Below are positions 36,165 through 48,645 of a stretch of DNA of 64,000 nt, piece after piece. The notes under the pieces are model-generated. The model made no database searches, was not told where the DNA came from, and saw only the letters and a program-made list of their open reading frames with translations. Every line of letters begins with the position of its first letter. Position 1 is the first letter of the stretch. Position numbers and translations under genes: made by a program. The stretch is from Microcebus murinus. Lineage: Eukaryota > Chordata > Mammalia > Primates > Cheirogaleidae. The DNA is taken from contig NC_134113.1 in assembly GCF_040939455.1 (NCBI RefSeq), positions 15,610,501 through 15,674,500 of the forward strand, given 5' to 3'.

Positions 36165-36641
36165 CAGAGGTCAGCAAACTTTTTCTGTAAATGGCCAGGT
36201 AGTAAATATTTTAGGGTTTGGGGGCCAAAAGTCAAAATCAAGAATATTATGAAGAATCACTTCTTATATAATGTTTACATGTCTTACATTAATGTCTTAC
36301 ATGTCTTACATTAATGTCTTACATAATGTTTAGGAGAAAAAAAGAATATTATGTAGAATTTATATGAAAAGAGAGAAAACAAATTTCCACAAAATGTTTT
36401 TTATAAAATTCAATATAATAATAACAGATTACAATTATTATAATACAACTCTATTTATGAGAAAAATCATTTTTTGGGGGGCAGGTAACATTTCTCTTAA
36501 TTGGGATTAAAGTTAGTGTTGCCTATCATTTATCAAATAGATTGCAAAAGTTGATCTGTAAAAACCACTTTAATCTTGAGGTCCTACAAAAATAGGCATC
36601 AGGCCACATTTGGCCCATGGGGCCCTAGTTTGCTGACTCTT
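36165..36641 (+). mobile_element. Non-autonomous hAT (Charlie-group) DNA transposon
   Basis: Opens cagaggtcagcaaacttttt (with tctgtaaatggccaggtagt after it) and closes gccctagtttgctgactct, giving terminal inverted repeats. The interior is AT-rich. Possible worn 8-base target duplication (caatagag left, caatacaa right). Family name (MER33 or MER58 group) uncertain. Confidence 0.75.
36277..36320 (+). repeat. Perfect 2 x 22-base tandem duplication
   Basis: Two exact copies of the 22-base unit at 36277-36298 and 36299-36320, inside the hAT element. Perfect identity implies a recent event. Confidence 0.9.
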
Positions 36642-37129
36642 ACAATACAATAATCTTGACAACAGATTACTCTTCACATACCTGAGAAGAATTACTCACA
36701 ATTTTATTATGGATTAACTGAGAAATACATATAATCAATCTCTTAACCAATTCCTAATTAAGATTACTGATAGAAATAGTCAAAATAAAATAAAACTTGT
36801 TCCAGAAAATTTGGCCCAAGATAATTAGTACAACTAACAGTCTCAAAAAAAATGAATAATGTCAAAGCCTACAAATATTATTAACAAAATTTAATATGGA
36901 CATATTAAAAACATCAATGAAATCAATCTGCAGTATAAAATTTATATGGAATAGAATTGATATCCATGAAAGTAGTTTAAGTAAAACAAAAATGAAAATG
37001 GAAGAAAATTAAAATGGTATATACAATATAGAAAAATTGTCCTAAAATTATTAGCTCAATAAAGTTGAGTCCAGAAAATATTTTCTAGATGAAAATTTGT
37101 TAATATTGGTATAATGTTGATTAAAATGT
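36642..37129. other. AT-rich stretch, no recognised feature
   Basis: Very AT-rich intron (many AAT, TAA and AAA words). No exon or named repeat. Confidence 0.45.
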
Positions 37130-37690
37130 CTGCTCATGACCACTATGGTAGATAATATTATTGTTTAATCAACAGCTCTATGTTCTCACTCCTCCTTCCT
37201 TATTTATAGAACCTCAAATTAGAGAGGTCCATGAATTCAAGGAGGGTGATCCCCTCTCAAGTTCTTGAGAGGTGAACATTGATTAATTTAAGCCACTGAT
37301 TAGATTACGTAGAGCACATAACTTGGTGCCAGCCTATCTCATCTCACGTAAGGAGAAGCCCTCTGGGTGCTTCTGGGAAAATATTTTTCCATAATTAAAC
37401 GGAAGAGGTGAGAGACTCTGGCCTGTCCTACTTTTGAAGGCTGTGAGTGGACGCAATTAGAGTGAGGCAGCAAACTTGCTATTGAGAAAAGAGCAGTCTG
37501 AGGACAAAGTCAACACCTAGGAAGGCAGAGAGGAAAGACAGAAAGAGTGGGGGTTCTGTTACATTGTGCCTCTGATTAGCCGTCCCTCATGTGAGATAAT
37601 ACAATTTCCTGAGTCAATAAAACCACTTTTCACTGGATATTCTCTTCCCTCCACCAAAACCATCCTAGCTGATACAAACACTAACACTAA
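37130..37690 (+). repeat. Possible old LTR-like repeat, unresolved
   Basis: Ends with a poly(A)-signal-like tail (gagtcaataaaaccactttt) and tatccta/agctgata-type end words in the style of an old ERVL-class LTR. No family assigned. Confidence 0.3.
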
Positions 37691-37769
37691 ATGTTCTCAG
37701 GAACAAAATGTCAAAATACATCATGAACTCAACATCTGTTCATGATGCTTTGTCAACACGGCGTTCCTT

Positions 37770-38065
37770 CTAAATGAGGGTTTCTCATCCTTTCAAGCCT
37801 AGAGTAAATGACACCACCTCTTTGAAGCCTTCCCCGATACTCTCCAAGTCAGGAATCATTGATCCTAACTGTTCTTCTGCAATCCATTATTTGTCTCTCA
37901 ATTGCTCCACTGAACAGTTTGGCCATCTGGATTGTTATTTCTGTACATATCCATCTCTTCTATTTGAACATAACTCATTAAGAATGCAGGGATGGTGTCT
38001 TAGTTATCTTTGCACTACGTTCTGCCAGTGCCTAGCACAGTGCTTTCCACTTAGTACTTAAGTAG
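37770..38065 (+). mobile_element. L2 LINE 3' end
   Basis: Contains ctctttgaagccttccccga, gaatgcagggatggtgtctt and gccagtgcctagcacagtgc, in L2 order. Confidence 0.8.
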
Positions 38066-38267
38066 CCAAGTTTGCCTTCTACAACCTTAAAAAAAACAAA
38101 AACAAAAACAGCACAATAAAGAGCATGAACATGTGAGTCTCACAAGATTATGGGTAAATGAATGCACAGAATACTCAACCTCTGCTGACAAAGAAATAAA
38201 AGGGAAACAAATAATGAGGCACCTCTTATATCTCTGATCATAAAGCAAATTTTAAATGATAATTCTT

Positions 38268-38602
<335 letters not shown>

Positions 38603-38618
38603 TTAAATGATAATTCTT

Positions 38619-39109
38619 GAAGCTGGTATATACCTGGTAAAATTGACACTCTTATAGTTCTTCATACCCTAAGGCTATGTTAATGTTTTTTATATGCAAT
38701 GTGGCAGCTCAACTGCTTAGCCTTACAACCCAACTCCTAAAAATTATAATACTAAGCAATGATCAAAAAGAAAGAAAAGGCTATATAAAAAGCATGATCG
38801 ATTGTATTTTTTTAAACAAGGAAAAATATATAAATGACCTAAATATACCTCTGTTTCATGCACTGGCACATAATTAAAATTTTTATTCCCCTTAAAACTG
38901 ACTGGGTTTGGGTTTTTTTTTTTTTTTTTTCTTGTTTCTTTAAATTTCAGCATTTTGGTCAACCAGGACAAGATGCCAAAAGACCTAGATTCTAGTATCA
39001 ATCCCAAAACTTACTGGCCATGACTGAGCAAACCACTCAACTTACTTGAGCTTTGGTTTTCTTCATTTTGAAAAAGGTTATCTTACACAGCTCTTATAAA
39101 GATAATATT
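38619..39109. other. No recognised feature apart from a T run
   Basis: T run at about 38912-38930. Part near 39010-39100 may be a MIR fragment. No exon. Confidence 0.4.
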
Positions 39110-39560
39110 AATTAGTTCAACAAGTATTTAGTAAATACCTAATTTGTGCCAGATAAACATTGGGGATAAAGAAATTAAACTCTTGCCCTTGAGTTTGTTT
39201 GGGGAGAGAGAGGCCAAGTTCAGTAAGAAGTGATAAATGCTGTGCTGCAGGTAAGCAAAGAGGAGTCTCCTAATCCAGACTGCAGAAAAAACCTGAGCCT
39301 GCCTGAGAACGTTTCCTGGAAGAAGCAGTAAGTGAGCTGAGTCCTGGAGTGACCAGAGGTGGGGACTAGATGGCAGGAAGGTGGGGTGGAAGTCAGGGGT
39401 AGGGTGGGGAAGGTGAGGGCCAGACAAAGACAAGGGGACCTGAAAGATCATGTCACTTGCCCAGAAGCAAGGTGGCTGCAGGACAGGTCCTTGTTGGGTG
39501 TGGCAGAGTGGAGCCAGGCAAACTGGGAGGTGTTGTTTAACAATCTAGTTACCCTGTGTA
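39110..39560. repeat. Old interspersed repeat, family unresolved
   Basis: Contains tacctaatttgtgccagata, cattggggataaagaaatta, gagctgagtcctggagtgac; same family style as 5780-6470. Confidence 0.45.
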
Positions 39561-39569
39561 GGTTTTAAG

Positions 39570-39690
39570 ACAGTTTCTTGTCTCTGAACTGAGGATAATA
39601 ATAATGCCTACCTCGGAAGATTGTTGGGAAGGATTAAGCAAAATGAGCTTAACAGAGGGTAAGAGTTCAAAAGCATCAGCTGCAGCCATC
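39570..39690 (+). mobile_element. MIR SINE 3' part
   Basis: Contains ctctgaactgaggataataa, taatgcctacctcggaagat and gattaagcaaaatgagctta. Confidence 0.65.
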
Positions 39691-40075
39691 TGTGGGCACA
39701 GCTTGCCCTTGGCCAGCAGGCTTTTGGAGCAATTCTGTTCGGCCAGGACCTACTGCTAGAAGCAGGCAAGGGAGGCCTCCTCTCTGCGTGGGAAGATTTA
39801 CAGGGGCAAAGACAACGACATTGCCAAGGACCCTGCAAGGCAAACACACACCAGGGGACATCACAGCTCTGTGTAGGAGGCGGCATTCGAGCTGGGCCTT
39901 GAAGCAGTGGTCAAGGTTTTTAAAAAGAATGTTTTCTGTTCACACAAGTAATACATGTTCATTCTTTTAAATTTGGAAAATAGAGAAAAATATAAATCTT
40001 GAAATCCAAGCCCCTTTCAACAGAGGAAACTACGCTTAACTTTTTATCCTATTTACCTCTCTCAATGTTCTCTTT
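39691..40075. other. No recognised feature
   Basis: 39775-39910 may belong to the unresolved repeat family; otherwise unassigned. Confidence 0.4.
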
Positions 40076-40185
40076 CTTTTTTTTTTTTTTTAAGAGAAGG
40101 GGATCTCACTACGTTGCCCAAACTGGTCTCAAACTCCTGGGCTCCAGCCAAGATGATGGATGTGCCCCACTGCACCCAGCTCAAC
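40076..40185 (-). mobile_element. Alu-related monomer fragment, reverse
   Basis: T run, then gagaaggggatctcactacg, ttgcccaaactggtctcaaa and cactgcacccagctc; internally deleted. Confidence 0.7.
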
Positions 40186-40517
40186 ACTTTTGCTTTTATA
40201 CCCAAGCACACACACCTAAACTTAAAACAGGTGAGAGCTGCACAGTACATCCTGGTTTGCAACCTGCCCTGCTCATCTTTCACAGGACAGATCTGACTCT
40301 GGGAGGAGGGACCTGATGGAGAAGGTATTCCACGAGGAAGAAGCAGCATGGGGAAAGGTGTGGAGGAGGGAAACCCGGGGCCCAGGGGAGGATGCAAGTG
40401 GTCCAACTGGCAGAGCCAGGAAAGTTCCTTGTTCTGGGATTCCAGCATCCTGTCTCCCACTCAGGTGATACTTGTCTTTTTTGTGTCTGATTTTTTTCCC
40501 CATCTAAACTCTGTAAT

Positions 40518-40852
<335 letters not shown>

Positions 40853-40889
40853 TAAACTCTGTAATGGCCCATTTCTGATATCAACAAAT

Positions 40890-41060
40890 GGACAGAGACC
40901 TGGCCTTGAGGGCAGGCAGACCTGGGTTTGAATTCCAGCTTTGCCCCTAAGTCTGTGTGGGACTTCGAGCAGCAACTTGACTCATATAGTCCTGAGAGGC
41001 CCTACCGAAAAAGTGAGAATCATAACTTATATCACAAGGATGTTTTGAGGATTGAGTATA
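40890..41060 (+). mobile_element. MIR SINE
   Basis: Contains ggcagacctgggtttgaatt, ccagctttgcccctaagtct and gaggattgagtataatatgt. Confidence 0.75.
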
Positions 41061-41109
41061 ATATGTTAAAAACTAGGTACATTTTAAAAAGAATATCATA
41101 ATAATAACA

Positions 41110-41290
41110 GCATTCACTGGTCAAGTACATAAGCAGGCACTGTACAACACTTTTCATATGCTATCTCATTTTATTCCTTCCAATGCTACTATGAAGAAGT
41201 TTTATATCCCTATTTTATAAATAAATTGAGCTTTTGGCGAGGCTGAGCAACTTGCATGAGCCCTGTCGCTGGTGAATGGAGAGAGGGCCT
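41110..41290 (-). mobile_element. MIR SINE, reverse orientation
   Basis: Contains gcaggcactgtacaacactt, tatctcattttattccttcc, tattttataaataaattgag and cttgcatgagccctgtcgct. Confidence 0.75.
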
Positions 41291-42189
41291 CACTGGGCGC
41301 TTGGCAATGTAGTGGCTACTTGCAGTATTTAGAGGAGACCTGGTCTGCCCTGACACCAATATGGATCCTCTAGCTCCATCATCAAAACGTCCACCTCTGC
41401 TGGCTCCTTTCCTTAGACCACCAGTGACTTTCTACCCAGGGTCTGCATGCACAGGCTTTTTCCCCAAAGGGTGATGTGTGTCACACCTAGGCCTGATCTC
41501 TTTGATGGCTTCCAAATCTTAGTTCTCCTGAAGGTCTTGCTGCTTATTCACTTATTTATTGAGTGTCTGCTATATATTGCAGCCCTATGCCAGGTGTGAA
41601 AATGAAAGGATGAGAAAAACACACAATCTCTGCTCTTTTTAAGCTTGGAGTCTAATTATCAGCCAATAAAATGTAAGTCCTAGACAAGAGCCGTGAAGGG
41701 CAGGTCCAGGCTGCTGGGGCAGCACCAAATGTGGGACATGAGTCTGGTTTGGGGATCTGAGGGAGGAGCAGGAACCATCTAGGGCCTGGGCAAAGAAGGC
41801 AGGAGAGCACATTTTAGGTAGATAGAAATAGCCACAGTTGTTACAGACTTTAGGAATTGGTCCCACCAAAAATGTCTTTTCATTTTACCAGGGAGAAATA
41901 CCTCAAACCAAAAAAGATCCATCCTGTAAAGTATAATTTCAGGCCAGCAAGATTCCTGGATCCATTCACAAAACACACTGAGCTATCCCCTCCAATGCCC
42001 ACCCTGCTGGTCCTGACAAGGTTGGAGAGCGGCAGACTGCATGGTAAATCTCCTGCCCAGATGCTACCTGGTACCTGGTCTTCTGGCCACTCCGCTCCCA
42101 CTGTGCTGTTATGGTCCCAACACACTGCAGGGAGCCCAGCCCAGTTCGCAGTGCTGGGCGCCTCTGCTCCCCTCTCTGCATCCACCTCC
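41291..42189. other. Mostly unassigned; unresolved repeat near 41550-41690
   Basis: 41550-41690 has ttatttattgagtgtctgct, atgccaggtgtgaaaatga and gcttggagtctaattatcag in the style of the unresolved family. The 138-codon plus-strand frame at 41857-42273 has no recognised family and is not called. Confidence 0.4.
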
Positions 42190-42390
42190 CAGTATAAACT
42201 CTGGGGCCGTTTCCTGGCTCCACCACTTATACTTACTAGCTATGTGACCTTGAACAACCTTTTGTTCTCTTAGCTTCCTTATCTGTAAAATAGGGATAAT
42301 AATAGTACCAAGCACACAGGGCTATTGTGAGAATTAATTGAACCATTCCTGGTACAAAGTACTTGCTATACAAGCGTTCCCTATGACTAT
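42190..42390 (+). mobile_element. MIR SINE
   Basis: Contains ccaccacttatacttactag, ctatgtgaccttgaacaacc, ccttatctgtaaaataggga, taataatagtacc and gtacaaagtacttgc. Confidence 0.88.
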
Positions 42391-42560
42391 AATAGTTGTC
42401 ACTCTTCCAGGGGGACTATGCACCTGGATCCCTGTCCTGCACAGGGTGCTGGGTTTGCAAGCCCTGCATCTGGGACGGGATTGTTTGCTCTGTGCTCCCA
42501 CAGCACTCCGGCCGCTCTCTAGCAAAGCCCTCATTGCAGGGGGTGGCACTGCTCACCGAT

Positions 42561-42928
42561 TGTTCCAGTCCATTCAGGCTGCTGCAACAACATACCATAG
42601 ACTGGGTGGTTTATGAACACATACATTTATTTCTCACAATTTTAGAGGCTGGGAAGTCCAAGATTAAGGCACCAACAGATTCAGTGACTGGTTAGGGCCC
42701 ATTTCCTGGTTCACAGACAGCTGTCTGCTCACGCTGTGCTCACACACTGGCAGAAGGGGTAAGGAAGCTCTCTGGGGTCTCTTTTACAAGGGCATTAATC
42801 CCATTCACGAGTGCCAAACCCTCATGACCTAATCACCTCCCAGAAGTCTCTCTTCCAAATACCATCACTTGGGGGTTAGGATTTCAACATATGAATTTTG
42901 TGGGGACACAAACATTCAGTCTGTAGCA
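42561..42928 (-). mobile_element. MaLR-type solo LTR, reverse
   Basis: Reverse of the family at 35721-36065. It opens tgttccagtccattcaggct and has tagactgggtggtttatgaa, gaggctgggaagtccaagat, atgacctaatcacctcccag, and ends cattcagtctgtagca. No clear 5-base duplication. No retroviral genes. Confidence 0.85.
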
Positions 42929-42939
42929 GGGACCACTGT

Positions 42940-43055
42940 GTCTGCCGTGCTAGTCTGTAAGTACCGCAGGGCACAGGCCTCACTCACCACTGTGTCTCTG
43001 GCACTCACACGTGGTAGGGGCTCAGGAAGTATTTGTGAAATGAACAAGTGACTAA
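42940..43055 (+). mobile_element. L2 LINE 3' end
   Basis: Contains cgtgctagtctgtaagtacc, gcagggcacaggcctcactc and aagtatttgtgaaatgaaca. Confidence 0.65.
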
Positions 43056-43129
43056 AATGATAACACAATTACATGCTGAGCCTTCCCATCTGATTTCAGC
43101 AAGCATACAAAACAGCAGCACTATTTATA

Positions 43130-43390
43130 GCAGAGAACATTTACTGAAGACTTATGATGTGCCAGGCATTGTGCAAAACCTTTCATGTCACTGCATTTAA
43201 TAACACACTAGCTGCCTAGAAAGTGGACAATTTAATGCATGTGAAATGTTGAATACAGTGTCTGAAGTGTACTTAGTGTTCAATGTTAGACCTAATTATT
43301 ATCCCCACTTACAGAGGAAGAAACCGAGGCTCAGAGAAGTGAAACAATCCATCCACAGTTAGTGGTAGAGTAAAAACAAGGACTTTTATT
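43130..43390 (-). mobile_element. MIR SINE, reverse, with a small insertion
   Basis: Contains gatgtgccaggcattgtgca, then after about 100 bases ttatccccacttacagagga, agaaaccgaggctcagagaa and gtgaaacaatcc. Confidence 0.75.
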
Positions 43391-43869
43391 TGGGAACCTG
43401 TTCTAGAATGTTTCCTGCCTGGAGCCAGTGTGGCAGAGTTTAACATTGAGGGAAAATGTTTCTAAATTAATTACTTCTTTTCAAATCCCAGGAAAGGTTC
43501 AAGTTTATGTGAGTCTAGAGTTTCACTTCAAAGTTCTAATTCTATTTCCTCTCTTTATGCTAACCTGGCTGCACCTGGCCAGACCTCACCTGTTGGGAAC
43601 ATAGGGCTGCCAAACATTTCATTCTCCCTTATCCACCTCCTTTCCAGCCCCTGCGAGGGGCACCCGCTGATGATCAGGGTGCCTGGCACACATGCCTTTG
43701 GCAGTGGGCATCAGCTGCTGGCGGCAAACCCTTCTCCCCGTGGGAACAGGGCTAAGTCCCAAACAAAACTATGGTGCTGGCAGCATAGCTCGGAGGAGCC
43801 CACACCTGCTTCCTCTTGCCTCCTATGGGTGAATTCCTTCATAATCTTGGGGTAGGAAATGGCCTGTCT
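43391..43869. other. No recognised feature
   Basis: Intron sequence without a named repeat or exon. Confidence 0.45.
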
Positions 43870-44905
43870 AACTTTGATATAAAACCCCAAAGCCATAAAA
43901 GGCTGATCAATACATTTTGCTACATAAAAAAATTCAAAACTTCTATATAAGGAAAAAAAACCCCACACCATAAATAAAAATACAATGACTCACTTGGGAA
44001 AACTGCAAGGAGACCACAGACAGTGGTCTCATCTGCCCACCATGTAAAAGAGCTCCCATAAAACCAGGAGAAGAAAGACCAAGAGCCAGGAGAAAAAAAC
44101 AGGCAATGCACATGGCACACAGTTAATGGAAACCATACAAATGTTCTTGAAAGGTGAAAAGACGATCGGTCTTAATCAATGAAAAGGAGATGACACTAAG
44201 GAACCATTTCTCACTGATCAGATTGGCCACACGACTCTGCGGTGAGGCTGTGGGAAACAGGCACCCTCCTACCTCGCAAGGGGCGTACAAGACGGTGCCT
44301 TCCTGTGTGGAAGGTCGTTTGGCAGAATCTGCTGAAATCACACGCGACTTTCAGCCATGTCTGGGAAGTGATCCTGCAGCTACACCTGGACGTGTAGGAA
44401 ATGACGCACGTGCAAGGTTATTTGCTACAGCTTGCCTGCAGCAGCAAAAGTTTGGAAACAGCCCAGGTATTCATCTGGTGAAGTAAACTATGATACCTCC
44501 ACATAATGGGATCCTATGCAACTCTGAAAAAAAAAATATCAAAACCAAAAAAGAATGAGGATGCTTTCTGTGTTCTTACTGATATGGAACACTCTGGGGG
44601 TTATTATTAAGTGAAAAAAAAAAATTCACAGCAATATATACAGTGTGCTACTTTTTCGTGTAAGAAAGTGGCAAAAAAGAACAAAAATTTGAATTTTTTG
44701 TTTTCATGAGGAAATACTGAAAGAATATGTCAGAAATGAATGAAAGTGCTTACCGCTTGAGAGCTGGGGTAGAGGGTTGCAGAGGGAAGACAGGGATGGA
44801 ACCAGGACTTCTCAATGAGAACCTTTGAAAGTATTTTGATTGCTGGACCTTCTCAATGTATTATCTACTCAAAAATACTCTAACTGTGAACCAATTAAAA
44901 GACCC
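43870..44905 (+). mobile_element. Old L1 3' half (ORF2 tail and 3' UTR)
   Basis: ORF2 tail words include gcagcaaaagtttggaaaca, gcccaggtattcatctggtg and cataatgggatcctatgcaa. A 3' UTR follows, with tttcgtgtaagaaagtggc and accaggacttctcaatgaga. Many stops. Antisense to RFX4. Confidence 0.75.
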
Positions 44906-45004
44906 TGTTGGGGAGGGGGCATCTAAAGGAAGAATCCAAAACTGAAGCAAATTATAAACACCCATTATCTGGTACGGCTTTATAGTCTATTTTGCTTTCC
45001 TAAT

Positions 45005-45300
45005 ATCCATATGCTTCGTCAACACTTACTGAGCACCTACTATGTACCAGGCCCTACTATGTTGGGTGCTGGTGAGATACACTCAGACACAGTCTCACCC
45101 CTCAGGGAGCTGTGGCCCCGAGGAGCGACTGGGCGGAGGAGCAGAGGGGCCGTGGCCGTGCGCTAGAAGCACAGAAGAAAGAGCACTTCATCTCCGACAG
45201 AGGAGTGGGGGCGTCAGCTGGAGAGGGGAGGACAGAAAGGACAGGCATTTGGGGCAGAACCGGCAGCCCTTGATGACCCCATGGATGCAGAGGCGAGGAA
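45005..45300. repeat. Old interspersed repeat, family unresolved
   Basis: Contains cttactgagcacctactatg, taccaggccctactatgttg, ggtgctggtgagatacactc and cctcagggagctgtggcccc. Confidence 0.5.
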
Positions 45301-46339
45301 GGGGAGGAGCCGAGGAGCTGTCTTAAGTCACAGCCTACACATGGGGCCTCCCCAGCCAGCTAGCAGTCTCGAACCTCAGGTGCTCAGCCAGCACCGACAC
45401 TGCAGCAGACACCCCACAGCGCAACCCGGTTCTTTGAAAGTATCCTGGGAGCACAGAAACCTGGGCAGGGTAGAATTCTGCCCTGGACTTCTAGGAGCTG
45501 TCTCAACACCTGCCATTGGGCTGGCACCTCGATGGAAATACGAAACAGCTGCTCACCACCCTGAACTCCTTTCTCCCCCTGGGAGACATTCCATCTCCCC
45601 ACAGCCTTCTCTTCTCCACAGTGCATGAGCCCGAGCTGTTCGTCTTGTCTTTTTTTTGTAAAGAATTTCAAATAAGGTTTAAGTACATTTCCTGTTCTCT
45701 GGAAACCCTTTTATGAAGTTGTAAGAAACCAAACTGGATAACAAACTATGAGTGAGCTGAGTGGAGGGAGAGAGAGATGTCACTTTTACTTACGTGGCCT
45801 TGAAATGGGATATTTTAGCATGATGATGATGAGGCACACTACGTTGTGACCCCAGGTTTCCTGTGCCATACTGCCACTGAATGAAAACTTTCCCCTTCTC
45901 AGTGCTATTTGTATCCTCTGTCCCCACCAGACAGTCAGCTGCAGCACGATGAGTTGGGAAGGTAAAGGAAGAATTGTACATTCAGGGCGAGGCGAAGTGG
46001 TAAGGTAAGAGAACAGCAGTTGTTAGGGGACAGGGCACAGTGTGGACTGTCTCAGGAGAAAGAGAATCTCCATCCCCCCCCCCCCCACACACACACACAT
46101 GCACGGATGCACACATGGAGTCTGACAGCTTGTGGAGAGAAAGGGAAGGTTCTGGACTCCTATCTAGGATACAGGAATGAGGTTGGAGTCATTTGATTTG
46201 GATATTAAGGAAATCTTGACCTGAAGAGAACTTGGGTGACCTAGAGAACCTGGGCACCTCGGAGTTACTTTTGGCTTATTCTGTTTCCCTGGGAGGGAAA
46301 GGGAAAGAGACCCCTCCTGGGTCTCTGATCTTTGGAACC
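45301..46339. other. No recognised feature apart from a C/CA run
   Basis: Unique-looking intron. A run of C then CA units at 46074-46099 is a short simple repeat. Confidence 0.45.
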
Positions 46340-46960
46340 CCCAGGTCCCCCAATTTCTTCCATTCCCCTAACACCAGCCTAGTCTACAGCCTCATCACCT
46401 CAAACCTGGACTAGGTAGAAGCCCTCAAAGTGTCTTCCTGGCTTTAATCTGCCTGCATAGAACCTCCACATTTTTTTTTTTTCTTTTCAATTAATTTATT
46501 TCTATTTTTGGTAGAGACGGGGTCTCACTCAGGCTGGTTTCGAACTCCTGACCTTGAGCAATCCGCCCGCCTCGGCCTCCCAAAGTGCTAGGATTACAGG
46601 CGTGAGCCACCGCGCCCGGCCTGAACCTCCACATTAACCTTCTGAAAACACCAGTTTGGTTTGTCACTCCTTAGCCAGCTCCATCAGTGGCACCTTAGCC
46701 ATCAAATCCCAAATCCCTTGTTTGGAAGTTAAGTCCCTCAACGACATGGCCCCAGCTCATTTTGAGCCCTGTTTCCCATGATTCTTCAACCTCTCTGCTC
46801 AGGCCAATGTGGAAAACTCTCCAAGCTCAAAACCTGTCTCATGGCTTTCCGCCTCCCACCTCTTTGTCATCACTGCAGGAGCCATATGGATCTTTTAAGG
46901 CTCAATGCAAATGCTACCTCCTCCAAGATGACTTCCCCAGTCCACTTCCAACCTTGGGAC
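46340..46960 (+). mobile_element. L2 LINE, split by an Alu monomer
   Basis: L2 sequence on both sides of 46474-46622: acctcaaacctggactaggt and tgtcttcctggctttaatct before; aaatcccttgtttggaagtt, ctcaacgacatggccccagc and ctacctcctccaagatgact after. Diverged, no open frame. Confidence 0.8.
46474..46622 (-). mobile_element. Solitary Alu left monomer with own target duplication, reverse
   Basis: Reverse orientation: a T run, the strepsirrhine linker (caattaatttatttctattt), then a clean left monomer ending caccgcgcccggcct. No right monomer. Exact 13-base duplication gaacctccacatt at 46460-46472 and 46623-46635 shows it inserted in this form. Confidence 0.95.
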
Positions 46961-46974
46961 CTCTTCAACATGCA

Positions 46975-47105
46975 TGATTAGTAAATCACCTGGAGGCCTT
47001 ATTAAAACACAAAGTGTATTTCAGGGAGTTTGAGGAGGGCCTGAGATACTGTGTTTCTGACAAGCTTCCAGGGAGGTCTATGCCAGAGTCCAGGACCACA
47101 CTTGG
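46975..47105. mobile_element. MER5-like hAT fragment
   Basis: Contains gtaaatcacctggaggcctt, attaaaacac and tttctgacaagcttccaggg, the typical inner words of MER5/MER1-group elements. Diverged. Confidence 0.5.
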
Positions 47106-47244
47106 TGTGGCAAGGTCTTAAAGAACACCTTGCATCAGTTGAATGAAATCAATCACATATAGCCTTGTATTATTAATATTCAAGTGTGTGCCTTACTCCC
47201 CTTCTAGATTGAAAATTCACTGAGAGCAGGGAAGAGACGGTTCA

Positions 47245-47465
47245 TGTAGTAGAAAGAGAGCCAGTTTTAAAATCAGATAGCTCTAAAGTTCAAATCTTAA
47301 CTCTACCACTTACTTGCTATGACAACTAAATACATCACATAACCTCTGAATCTCAGTTTTCTCATCTGTAAAATAAGGACAAAAACACCTCCCTTCCAGA
47401 GGATTAGAGGACATGGTTGTGATTACACCCCATATACTGCCTGATGCTGAATATACTTTAATTTT
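47245..47465 (+). mobile_element. MIR SINE
   Basis: Contains gtagtagaaagagagccagt, ctctaccacttacttgctat, tctcagttttctcatctgta and aaataaggacaaaaacacct. Confidence 0.88.
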
Positions 47466-47994
47466 GGCTCCCTGCTCTTTCCTTCTTTATATAACTTTGG
47501 GCTTTCCGTACTCTTGCATGTAGTAAGTGCTCGGGAATCTTTTGGCCCCAACTTCTGCAGAAATTTCTGTTCTAACTGTTGTAAACAATTCTGTTCAATC
47601 CACACAGCTGAGCTTTACTCTCTGGATTCGATGTCCCAACAGTCATGGACTTTATGATGTCTACAGTCACAGTTTTGTTGGTGAGGATGCCATCAGAAGC
47701 ATTAATATCTACTGACGTCTGCCAGGGAGGAAATGCAATTTGTTCAGGTTGGAAGTGAGAATTTATGAGATCTGAATTTTGGTAAATAACCCACCCACTC
47801 TTGGTCAGGTTTTTCACCATCACACATTTAGGACTTGGCCTCAATGGTCCAGGGTTTTCTTCCCAACAGCATCCCATCAAAATATAATATACCAGTCTCA
47901 TATCTTATTTTCTCATGCTGACTCTCTAGGTAATCAATTAAATCAATCCTTTCTGGGATGCTAAAAGGGACATAACAGGAAAAGCATTAGACAG
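47466..47994. other. No recognised feature
   Basis: Open minus-strand frame of 109 codons at 47572-47901 has no recognised family or splice sites. Unassigned intron. Confidence 0.4.
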
Positions 47995-48125
47995 AAATCA
48001 GAAGACCTGAGTAATAGTCCTGATTCTGCCGCTAACCAGGAGTATAAACTTGGGCAAATCATTTCCCTTCTCTGAGCCTCAGCTCCCTTATCCGTAAAAC
48101 ACAGTATTGGGCCAAGAAGAACTAT
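47995..48125 (+). mobile_element. MIR SINE
   Basis: Contains gtcctgattctgccgctaac, aacttgggcaaatcatttcc, cttctctgagcctcagctcc and cttatccgtaaaacac. Confidence 0.85.
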
Positions 48126-48459
48126 AAGATCTCATAATCTTTGATTTCAAGCTAATAAACTGAATATTCTCCCATTCCAAGCAACACGTTTTCATTTTGA
48201 CCTCCTGGTACAATGCCCAACTCGGCTGGCGCCAGTGGATGAAGTACTTTCAGCAGGTGGAAATTTGGCCTTTCCCAAATCACCCTGAGAAGGCATTTTT
48301 TATCTGCTTGGCCTGGTCCAGATATACAATCCATAGCAGACCACTTGACTGGCCACCCAATCGCCAATCCCTCATTTTTTCCTGCTTGCTAATCAAGCCC
48401 CAGCTTTATTCAAGGCAGTAAGGTGACAGCCCCAGAGGTAAAGCGTGATTTTTCTAAGC
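48126..48459. other. No recognised feature
   Basis: Intron sequence without a named repeat or exon. Confidence 0.45.
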
Positions 48460-48645
48460 CAGGAGTTGGTAAACATTTTCTGCAAAGTGCCAGTTAGTAA
48501 ATATTCTAGGCTGTGTGGGCCACATATGATCTATTCCTTTTCTTCTTCTTTTCCCCCCAAACTCTTTGCATATGAAAAAAGGATTCTTAGACTATCGGAT
48601 GTATAAAACAGGCCACAGGCTGGCTTTGACCTATGGACAGTCCAG
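48460..48645 (+). mobile_element. Non-autonomous hAT (same family as 36165)
   Basis: Opens caggagttggtaaacatttt, then ctgcaaagtgccagttagta and ggctgtgtgggccacatatg, ending near ctatggacagtcc. Shorter than the 36165 copy. Confidence 0.65.
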
